DNA of 34,118 nucleotides from Streptomyces malaysiensis subsp. samsunensis (GTDB taxonomy: Bacteria; Actinomycetota; Actinomycetes; Streptomycetales; Streptomycetaceae): assembly GCF_024519315.1 (NCBI RefSeq), contig NZ_JANIIC010000086.1:1-34118 (forward strand), in the 5' to 3' direction. Positions 27,987 through 34,118 of this stretch are shown here, in pieces. The notes under the pieces are model-generated. The model had not been told where the DNA came from, ran no database searches, and saw nothing but the letters and a program-made list of their open reading frames with translations. The position numbers and the translations under genes are program-made. Each line of letters opens with the position of its first letter. Position 1 is the stretch's first letter.

Positions 27987-29075
27987 CCTCGCGGCGGCCC
28001 CGCCAGTCAGCTCGGCTGCGACGACCTCCGCGATCTGCGCGGTGTTCAGCGCCGCGCCCTTGCGGAGGTTGTCGCCGCAGACGAACAGCTCCAGCGCCTT
28101 CGGGTCGTCCAGCGACCGCCGAACCCGCCCCACCCAGGTGGGGTCGGTGCCCACGGCGTCGGCCGGGGTGGGGAATTCGCCCTCCGCAGGGTTGTCGCAC
28201 AGCACCACACCGGGGGCGCCCGCCAGGATCTCGTGCGCCGCCTCGACCGTCACCTCGTTCTCGAACCGCGCGTGCACGGCCAGCGAATGCGTGGTGATCA
28301 CGGGCACCCGTACACAGGTCGCGGTGACCCTCAACTCCGGCAGCCCCAGGATCTTGCGGGACTCGTTGCGCACCTTGAGCTCCTCGGAGGACCAGCCGTC
28401 CTCCTTGAGCGAACCGGCGAACGGCACCACATTGAGCGCCATCGGCGCCGGGAACGGCCCGGTGTCGCCCACCGCCCGCCGTACGTCCCCGGGATGGGTG
28501 CCCAGCTCCGTACCGGCGACCAGCGCGATCTGCTCGCGCAGGGCGTCGATGCCTTCCTTGCCCGCACCGGAGACCGCCTGGTACGAGGAGACGATCAGCT
28601 CGCTCAGCCCGAACTCGGCGTGCAGCGCGCCCATCGCGACAATCATCGACAGGGTGGTGCAGTTGGGGTTGGCGATGATGCCGCGCGGGCGGACACGGGC
28701 CGCGTGCGCGTTCACCTCCGGCACCACCAGGGGGACATCGGGGTCCATCCGGAAGGCGCCGGAGTTGTCGACGGCCACCGCGCCCTTGCTCGCCGCGATG
28801 GGCGCCCACTGCGCCGACACCTCGTCCGGCACGTCGAACATCGCGACGTCAACGCCCTCGAACGCCTCTTCGCCCAGCGCGACGACCTCGACCTGCTCAC
28901 CCCGGACGGTCAGCTTCCGGCCGGCCGAGCGGGGCGAGGCGATCAGCCGGATCTCGCCCCAGATATCGGCGCGCTCCGAGAGGATCGAGAGCATGACGGT
29001 GCCGACCGCGCCGGTGGCACCGACGACCGCGAGGGTGGGCTTTTCGCCACCGCCGGCACCGCCAGGGCGAGTCAT
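27984..29075 (-). CDS. asd: aspartate-semialdehyde dehydrogenase
   Basis: A 363-residue NADPH-dependent enzyme that reduces aspartyl phosphate to aspartate semialdehyde, the branch point to lysine/diaminopimelate, threonine and methionine. The NADP-binding start is LAVVGATGAVG (15-25). The active-site Cys is C139 in NPNCTT, with R256 (CVRVPV) and catalytic H263 (TTHSLAV). SYQAVSGAG (164-172) is also typical. It lies directly downstream of lysC, with ATGA overlap of stop and start (29075-29072), the standard arrangement in actinobacteria. N-terminus about 8 residues longer than usual. Confidence 0.97.
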   Translation of the reverse strand: MTRPGGAGGGEKPTLAVVGATGAVGTVMLSILSERADIWGEIRLIASPRSAGRKLTVRGEQVEVVALGEEAFEGVDVAMFDVPDEVSAQWAPIAASKGAVAVDNSGAFRMDPDVPLVVPEVNAHAARVRPRGIIANPNCTTLSMIVAMGALHAEFGLSELIVSSYQAVSGAGKEGIDALREQIALVAGTELGTHPGDVRRAVGDTGPFPAPMALNVVPFAGSLKEDGWSSEELKVRNESRKILGLPELRVTATCVRVPVITTHSLAVHARFENEVTVEAAHEILAGAPGVVLCDNPAEGEFPTPADAVGTDPTWVGRVRRSLDDPKALELFVCGDNLRKGAALNTAQIAEVVAAELTGGAAAR

Positions 29076-30352
29076 CGGCCGGTACCTCCGTAGACCACCG
29101 CTTCGTCGCTGTCGCTGTCCAGGCCGAAGGCGCTGTGCACGGCCACGACCGCGTCCTTCACATCGTCGGCGCGGGTGACGACCGAGATACGGATCTCGGA
29201 GGTCGAGATCAGCTCGATGTTGACCCCGGAGTTCGACAGCGCCTCGAAGAAGGTCGCGGTGACCCCCGGGTTGGTGCGCATTCCGGCACCGATCAGGGAG
29301 ATCTTGGCGATCTGGTCGTCATAGCGCAGCGAGTCGAAGCCGATCAGCGCCTTCGCCTTGGTCAGCGCCTCCATCGCCCGGTGGCCGTCGGTCTTCGGCA
29401 GCGTGAAGGAGATGTCGGTCAGCCCGGTCGACGCGGCGGAGACGTTCTGCACCACCATGTCGATGTTGATCTCGGCGTCGGAGATGGTACGGAAGATGGC
29501 CGCGGCCTCACCCGGCTTGTCCGGCACCCCGACGACCGTGACCTTGGCCTCGGACGTGTCGTGTGCGACCCCGGAGATGATCGCCTGCTCCATGCCTTCT
29601 TCTCCTTCTCGCGCTTCCGGCCGGTTGCGCACCCAGGTGCCCTGATGGCCGGAGAAAGACGACCGTACGTGGATGGGGATGTTGTACCGGCGCGCGTACT
29701 CCACGCAGCGCAGGTGCAACACCTTGGAGCCGCTCGCGGCCAGCTCCAGCATGTCCTCGTACGGAATCTCGTTGATCTTGCGAGCCTTCTTCACCACCCG
29801 TGGATCGGCGGTGAACACGCCGTCCACATCGGTGTAGATCTCGCACACCTCGGCATCCAGGGCCGCGGCCAGCGCGACCGCGGTGGTGTCCGAACCACCC
29901 CGGCCGAGGGTGGTGATGTCCTTGCTCTTCTGGGACACGCCCTGGAAACCCGCGACGATCGCGACCGCGCCGAGTTCGAGCGCGTCACGGATACGGCCCG
30001 GCGTGACGTCGATGATCCGTGCTTTGTTGTGAACCGCGTCGGTGATGACTCCCGCCTGGCTGCCGGTGAACGACAGCGCCTCATGACCGAGGTTTTTGAT
30101 CGCCATCGCCAGCAAGGCCATGGAGATCCGCTCCCCGGCGGTCAGCAGCATGTCGAATTCACGGCCAGTAGGGATCGGGGATACCTGCTCGGCGAGATCG
30201 ATCAGCTCGTCCGTCGTGTCGCCCATCGCGGAAACCACGACGACCACCTGGTGGCCGTTCTTCTTGGCTTCCACGATTCGCTTGGCGACCCGCTTGATGC
30301 CTTCGGCATCGGCAACGGAGGAGCCTCCGTACTTCTGCACGACAAGGCCCAC
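29072..30352 (-). CDS. lysC: aspartate kinase (aspartokinase)
   Basis: A 426-residue enzyme that phosphorylates aspartate, the first step of the aspartate pathway. The kinase motif is VVQKYGGSSVAD (K7), followed by FTGSQAGVITD, TTLGRGGSDTTAVALA (about 147-162) and EIYTDVDGVFTADPR (about 170-184). Two ACT domains (about 262-340 and 345-420) give feedback control by lysine plus threonine. GTG 30352 has GAGGAG 6 bases ahead. An internal start with a strong ribosome site (ATG 29593, residue 254) could give the separate 173-residue regulatory beta subunit known in related aspartokinases. Confidence 0.97.
   Translation of the reverse strand: MGLVVQKYGGSSVADAEGIKRVAKRIVEAKKNGHQVVVVVSAMGDTTDELIDLAEQVSPIPTGREFDMLLTAGERISMALLAMAIKNLGHEALSFTGSQAGVITDAVHNKARIIDVTPGRIRDALELGAVAIVAGFQGVSQKSKDITTLGRGGSDTTAVALAAALDAEVCEIYTDVDGVFTADPRVVKKARKINEIPYEDMLELAASGSKVLHLRCVEYARRYNIPIHVRSSFSGHQGTWVRNRPEAREGEEGMEQAIISGVAHDTSEAKVTVVGVPDKPGEAAAIFRTISDAEINIDMVVQNVSAASTGLTDISFTLPKTDGHRAMEALTKAKALIGFDSLRYDDQIAKISLIGAGMRTNPGVTATFFEALSNSGVNIELISTSEIRISVVTRADDVKDAVVAVHSAFGLDSDSDEAVVYGGTGR
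29591..29610 (-). promoter_or_regulatory. internal translation start inside lysC (beta subunit)
   Basis: On the minus strand GAGAAGGAGAAGAAGGC directly precedes ATG 29593, with GGAG about 8 bases away, in frame at residue 254 just before the first ACT domain. Alpha2-beta2 aspartokinases of Bacillus and Corynebacterium make the beta subunit this way. Confidence 0.65.
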
Positions 30353-30768
30353 GTGCGCTCCTCGCAGCTCTCAATAATGCGGTCGGCTCAGTCTAACGAG
30401 CGGCCGGAATGTGCCCTCCCAATATCACATAGCGAGACGAATGCCTCACAGGGTGATCAGGAAAGACAAGGGGCGCCGAGGGCGCAGCGTCCACGCACCC
30501 GCGAGATTCCCCGCATCCCTCCCACCCGCTCAGCGACGAACCCTGCCCGCTCACCGCCGAAGCACACGGGAACGTAATCCAGCTCACAGGTGCGGGCGGC
30601 CCGGCGGGCCGTCGCGTGGACCGTCTCTCGCGAGTCGCCCCGGGGCCGACCCGGGGCCGCGGGGCCGACCCGGGGGCCGCCTTCCAGGCCGCGCCGGACG
30701 CTCCTCAGCGCGGCCCCGGGACGTTCCTCAGCGCGACCCGGACATTCCTCAGCGCGTCCGGACCTTCC
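30353..30768. other. 416-bp region between lysC and the DUF5063 gene
   Basis: No convincing gene. The lysC ribosome site is at its left edge and lysC promoter sequences must lie within the next 100-150 bp. The right half is GC-rich and repetitive: two GACCCGGGGCCG-type blocks near 30650-30680, and four copies of CTCAGC(G/T)CG (see 30701). No strong terminator hairpin is apparent. Confidence 0.5.
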
Positions 30769-30776
30769 TCAGCTCG
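30701..30776. repeat. four copies of a TTCCTCAGCGCG repeat at the end of the DUF5063 gene
   Basis: Copies at 30701-30712 (first base changed), 30724-30735, 30745-30756 and 30765-30776 (last part CTCG), spaced 20-23 bp. The fourth overlaps the TGA stop at 30769-30771. Each unit carries a TCA, so the stop codon on the minus strand has been copied with the unit. Confidence 0.75.
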
Positions 30777-31434
30777 GCCCCGAGCGCAGGCCGAGCGGCG
30801 CCGCGATCTCCGCCGCCATGACCCGGCCGGCCTCCTCCGCGAGCTGCTCGTCACCGCCCGCGTTGCTGTCCGTGTCCAGTCCGTCCAGCTCGTCCAGCGG
30901 GCTGTCCAGCCGTACGTGCGCGACCAGCGACTGGAGCGCGCGCAGGGCCGCCGAGGCGGTCGTCCCCCAGTTGGCGAGGTACGAGAACTGCCACCACCAC
31001 AGCGCCTCGCTGATCCGGCCCCCGCGGTAGTGCGCCATCCCGTGCCGCAGATCGGTGATGATCCCGGCCAGGTCGTCGGAGATCCGGCAGGCGACGGGCT
31101 GACTGCGCGGCACGTACGGGTCGAAGACCTCCGAGTAGATGTCCACCGGCTCCAGCAACTGGGCGAAGCGCTCACGCAGCTCGTCGACGTCCGGCTCCGG
31201 GCCAGCGTCCGGTTCGTACCGCTCGTCCGGGACGAAGTCCTCGTGCGCGCCGAGCCGGCCGCCCGCGAGGAGCAGCTGGGACAGCTCGAGCAGCAGGAAC
31301 GGCACAGCGCTGTCCGGCTCGTCCCCCTTGGCGACTTCGGTGACCGCGACGATGAAGCTCTCGATCTGGTCGGAGATCTGGACCGCGAAGTCGTCCGGGT
31401 CCGGGTGGGCGTCGTGCAGCGTTGCGTCAGACAT
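30769..31434 (-). CDS. DUF5063 protein downstream of recR
   Basis: A 221-residue acidic protein beginning MSDATLHDAHPDPDDFAVQISDQIESFIVAV. It is mostly helical, with FDPYVPRSQPVACRISDDLAGIITDLRHGMAHYRGGRISEALWWWQFSYLANWGTTASAALRALQSLV (about 107-175), the DUF5063 core. Function unknown. It is conserved next to recR in actinobacteria as far as I recall. The start ATG 31434 overlaps the recR stop by 8 bp, so it is translationally linked. Confidence 0.87.
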   Translation of the reverse strand: MSDATLHDAHPDPDDFAVQISDQIESFIVAVTEVAKGDEPDSAVPFLLLELSQLLLAGGRLGAHEDFVPDERYEPDAGPEPDVDELRERFAQLLEPVDIYSEVFDPYVPRSQPVACRISDDLAGIITDLRHGMAHYRGGRISEALWWWQFSYLANWGTTASAALRALQSLVAHVRLDSPLDELDGLDTDSNAGGDEQLAEEAGRVMAAEIAAPLGLRSGPS

Positions 31435-32026
31435 CGAGAAGTCTTCTCCCTTCGAAGGCACGACCGAGCGTGACCTCGTCGGCGTACTCCAGGTCGCCAC
31501 CGACCGGGAGGCCGCTGGCCAGGCGGGTGACCTTCAAACCCATGGGCTTGATCATGCGCGCGAGGTACGTGGCGGTGGCTTCGCCCTCCAGATTCGGATC
31601 GGTGGCCAGGATGAGCTCGGTGACCGTACCGTCCGCGAGCCGCGTCAGCAGCTCCCTGATCCGCAAATCGTCCGGGCCGACGCCCTCGATGGGGCTGATC
31701 GCCCCGCCGAGCACGTGATAGCGGCCCCGGAACTCACGCGTCCGCTCGATCGCGACGACGTCCTTCGGCTCCTCGACCACACAGATGACCGCGGAGTCAC
31801 GACGGGGGTCCTGACAGACGCGGCACTGCTCGGCCTCGGCGACGTTCCCGCAGACCGCGCAGAACCGCACCTTCTCCTTGACCTGCGTCAGCGCATGCGC
31901 GAGGCGGCGGACGTCGGTGGGCTCGGCCTGAAGGATGTGGAAGGCGATCCGCTGCGCGCTCTTGGGACCGACGCCGGGCAGCCTGCCCAACTCGTCGATG
32001 AGGTCCTGGACCACGCCCTCGTACAC
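31427..32026 (-). CDS. recR: recombination mediator protein RecR
   Basis: A 199-residue protein of recombinational DNA repair (RecFOR pathway). The order is the HhH DNA-binding start (YEGVVQDLIDELGRLPGVGPKSAQRIAFHIL), the four-Cys zinc finger (FCAVCGNVAEAEQCRVCQD, about 53-71), the Toprim domain (AVICVVEEPKDVVAIERT...LILATDPNLEGEATA) and the C-terminal TRLASGLPVGGDLEYADEVTLGRAFEGRR. GTG 32026 gives the normal length starting MYEGVVQ; TTG 32038 is an in-frame alternative. Followed by the overlapping DUF5063 gene. Confidence 0.96.
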   Translation of the reverse strand: MYEGVVQDLIDELGRLPGVGPKSAQRIAFHILQAEPTDVRRLAHALTQVKEKVRFCAVCGNVAEAEQCRVCQDPRRDSAVICVVEEPKDVVAIERTREFRGRYHVLGGAISPIEGVGPDDLRIRELLTRLADGTVTELILATDPNLEGEATATYLARMIKPMGLKVTRLASGLPVGGDLEYADEVTLGRAFEGRRLLDV

Positions 32027-32091
32027 GCCTTCATCCAATCTCGCGCCGCCGCGCGGTGGCCGTACTTCACATGAATATTCGGTTTCGCCGC

Positions 32092-32192
32092 GCCCTCACG
32101 GCCGGGGCTTTCGCGCTCTTACGGCTGGGGCCTTGATCTTGCTGGGACCATTGCTCTTACGGCTGGGGCCGCACCGCTCTCACGGCCGGGCC
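32092..32192. repeat. four copies of a GCTCTTACGGCTGGGGCC repeat between ybaB and recR
   Basis: Copies at 32092-32107 (partly changed), 32115-32132, 32153-32170 (these two identical over 18 bp) and 32176-32192 (variant). They lie in the 32027-32310 gap, which otherwise contains no gene. It may be a slippage product or a set of binding sites. Confidence 0.7.
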
Positions 32193-32310
32193 GCCGCGTC
32201 CGGGCCGCCGCGTCCGGGCGGCCGGGTCGGGGCCAGGGAGCCCGAGGATCCGGGACGCCCCGAGGCCCGGAATGCTCCGGAACCCGAGGTGATGCCCCGG
32301 AACCCGAGGT

Positions 32311-32646
32311 TCAGAACGGGAGTCCGGGCATACCGCCCAGCCCCTGGGCGAGCGGGCCCAGCTTGCGCTGCTGGAGCTCCTGCGCGGCGTTGTTGGCGTC
32401 ACGGACGGCCGCGACGACCAGATCCGCGAGGGTCTCCGTGTCCTCAGGATCCACGGCCTTGGGGTCGATGACCAGGCCCTGCAACTCACCGGCACCGGTC
32501 ACGGTCGCCTTCACCAGGCCACCGCCCGCGGAACCCTCGACATGAGTCCGGGCCAGCTCCTCCTGGGCCGCGGCGAGGTCCTGCTGCATCTTCTGAGCCT
32601 GTTGCAGCAGCTGCTGCATATTCGGCTGGCCACCACCGGGGATCAC
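32311..32646 (-). CDS. YbaB/EbfC nucleoid-associated protein
   Basis: A 111-residue DNA-binding protein: MQQLLQQAQKMQQDLAAAQEELARTHVEGSAGGGLVKATVTGAGELQGLVIDPKAVDPEDTETLADLVVAAVRDANNAAQEL is the full YbaB pattern (long helix, beta-hairpin, C-terminal helix). YbaB is a dimeric nucleoid protein usually encoded between dnaX and recR, as here. Start GTG 32646 with AGGAG about 7 bases ahead. Confidence 0.95.
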   Translation of the reverse strand: MIPGGGQPNMQQLLQQAQKMQQDLAAAQEELARTHVEGSAGGGLVKATVTGAGELQGLVIDPKAVDPEDTETLADLVVAAVRDANNAAQELQQRKLGPLAQGLGGMPGLPF

Positions 32647-32775
32647 GGCTTCGCTCCTGGCGCTCGACAGTCGTTCTCTTCGATAGCCCGAGCCTACGTG
32701 CTCCCCGTGCGCCTTGCTCTACGCCGTACGGAGGAGACGCGGCGACGTGGAGCACGGGTGCGGGGCCCGCGCCTC

Positions 32776-34118
32776 CTACTCGTTGACGATCTCTTCGATC
32801 ACCGTGGCACCGAGCTCGCGGACGATCAGGTCGTGGCCGCTCAGCGCGGAGTCGTCCAGGTCCGCGTCGTCCTCGGCCGGCATGTCGTCCTCCAGCGCGA
32901 CCCGCGGAGGCTCGGGCTCCCGGTACGCGGGCGCCGCCTCGGGGGGCGGGCCCGCGTCCGCCGGTCCGGACGGTGCGGAGGGCGCGGCCGGGGGCGGGGA
33001 GGCGGGCGCGGGCCGGGGTGCGGGCTGCCGGGGCGCGGCGGGCTGGCCACCGCCACCGGCGCCGCTGCCGCCTCCGAAACCGCCGCCGGTGGCGCCACCA
33101 CCGCCTCCGCCGTAGCCGCCGGGACCGCTCGGGCCACCGGCACCGCCGAAGCCGCCCGGACCGCCCGGACCACCTGGGCCGCCGCCCTGCTGTCCGGCGC
33201 CGCCCGAGGGGTCGACGATCGCCTCGATCCGCCACTGCACGCCGATGGCGTCCTGGAGCGCCTGCCGCAGGACGTCCTCGCTGCCGCCGCCCACGAAGCT
33301 GTCACGCGCGCCCGCGTTGGAGAAGCCGAGCTGGAGGGTGGTGCCGTCGAAGCCGGCAACTGTCGCGTTCTGGCTCAGCAGGATCCAGGTGAAGCGGCGG
33401 CGGTTCTTGACCGCCTCCAGGATGTCCGGCCACATCTGCCGCACCTGCACGGCGCCCTGCGCCATGCCCGGTGCGCCCTGCGCGGGTGCGGAAGGGGCGG
33501 CCGGCGCGGCGGGTGCGGAAGGCCCGGTCGGCGCGGAGGGCGCCGCGGGTGTCTGCGCGGGTGGGCCGCCGCCCTGCCCCGGCGCGGTGGCCGTGGGCCA
33601 GCCGCCGGGCTGTCGGGCGGGCGCCCCGGCGCCCCGTCCACCGCCACCACCGGAAGCGCCACCACCGGAGGCACCCCCGCCACCGGAAGCGCCGCCCGGA
33701 CCGCCCGCACCGGACGCCCCGGAGCCGGGCGCGGAAGCCGTGGGCCAGGCTCCGGGCCGCGAGCCGCCGCCCTCCGCCGCTGGGGACTGAGCGCCCGACG
33801 GCCAGGCCCCTGGCCGCTGCCCGCCGCCCTCAGCGGGCGCCGCAGGGGCACCGCCCTGCTGTCCACTGTCACCGGCGCCGCCCGGACCGCCACCCGGACC
33901 GCTGTCCGCGGCGGGCCGCGCACCCGCGGGCCACCCACCAGGGTCCTCGGCGCCCGGCCCGCCTGGGGCCTGCCCCTGGCCGCTCCCGCCCCCGGCCATC
34001 GCCGCACGCGCGGCGGCCGGACCGGACGGCCCGGCGGCGGGAGCGGCGGCGGGAGCGGTGGGGGGCGCGGCGGGAGCGTGGGCGTCGGGCCCCGGCACGT
34101 ACCCCATGGCGGGGCCCG
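32776..34118 (-). CDS. dnaX: DNA polymerase III subunit gamma/tau, C-terminal part (cut by window edge)
   Basis: The frame is open to the window end, so only the last 447 codons are seen; the AAA+ clamp-loader domain lies outside. The visible recognisable domain is WPDILEAVKNRRRFTWILLSQNATVAGFDGTTLQLGFSNAGARDSFVGGGSEDVLRQALQDAIGVQWRIEAIVD, the actinobacterial DnaX C-terminal domain. It is flanked by long Gly/Pro/Ala linkers. The upstream linker has four PG(G/A)WP(A/S/T) motifs; the downstream one is a Gly-rich GGPGGPGGFGG run. The acidic end (EDDMPAEDDADLDDSALSGHDLIVRELGATVIEEIVNE) is typical. Order dnaX-ybaB-recR supports the call. Confidence 0.9.
   Translation of the reverse strand, partial: GPAMGYVPGPDAHAPAAPPTAPAAAPAAGPSGPAAARAAMAGGGSGQGQAPGGPGAEDPGGWPAGARPAADSGPGGGPGGAGDSGQQGGAPAAPAEGGGQRPGAWPSGAQSPAAEGGGSRPGAWPTASAPGSGASGAGGPGGASGGGGASGGGASGGGGGRGAGAPARQPGGWPTATAPGQGGGPPAQTPAAPSAPTGPSAPAAPAAPSAPAQGAPGMAQGAVQVRQMWPDILEAVKNRRRFTWILLSQNATVAGFDGTTLQLGFSNAGARDSFVGGGSEDVLRQALQDAIGVQWRIEAIVDPSGGAGQQGGGPGGPGGPGGFGGAGGPSGPGGYGGGGGGATGGGFGGGSGAGGGGQPAAPRQPAPRPAPASPPPAAPSAPSGPADAGPPPEAAPAYREPEPPRVALEDDMPAEDDADLDDSALSGHDLIVRELGATVIEEIVNE

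Overview
The window looks like a chromosomal piece of a Streptomyces or a close relative. GC content is very high throughout with GC-rich third codon positions, and the right end carries a gene order I recognise from Streptomyces chromosomes: dnaX, ybaB, recR, a DUF5063 gene, lysC, asd and an ECF sigma gene.

Layout. (1) 132-1609: a GatB/YqeY-like gene (-) and a metallophosphoesterase (+). (2) 1716-1789: a tRNA-Pro(CGG) gene whose 3' half is the integration site of a 12.8 kb actinomycete integrative and conjugative element (AICE), 1748-14630. The element is bounded by a 53-bp direct repeat, 1748-1800 and 14578-14630. (3) 14631-26.9 kb: host genes, including a MazG-like protein, a two-Mop molbindin, two TerD proteins flanking a membrane protein, a DUF1992 protein, two VOC proteins, a cytochrome P450, an NTF2-like protein, an S9 peptidase and SURF1. 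(4) 25.6-34.1 kb (-): an ECF sigma factor with a coupled membrane protein, the asd-lysC pair, DUF5063-recR, ybaB and the 3' part of dnaX.

Inside the AICE nearly everything is on the minus strand. Reading with transcription it runs: a structured leader with a tRNA-like sequence; small conserved proteins; a DUF2637 coiled-coil membrane protein; a 24-codon coupled mini-gene; a zinc-binding protein; membrane and helper proteins; a TraB-type FtsK translocase with a repeat cluster just behind it that is a good clt candidate; a replication module (Prim-Pol, a 120-aa protein and a DUF3631 ATPase, joined by ATGA overlaps); an array of GTAGCGG iterons that is a good origin candidate; then xis and int. 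A GntR regulator coupled to a GNAT acetyltransferase is on the plus strand at the right end.

The most unusual points are an integrase with a complete LacI-type helix-turn-helix inserted inside its catalytic domain; repeats sharing TGGGAG in both att arms and in front of int; two mutually exclusive hairpins in the xis-int junction; the GTAGCGG iteron array; the GTGACGG cluster behind traB; and a class-II tRNA-like RNA with a UGCA T-loop and encoded CCA, followed directly by a hairpin. All functions are read from sequence motifs; no database search was possible.
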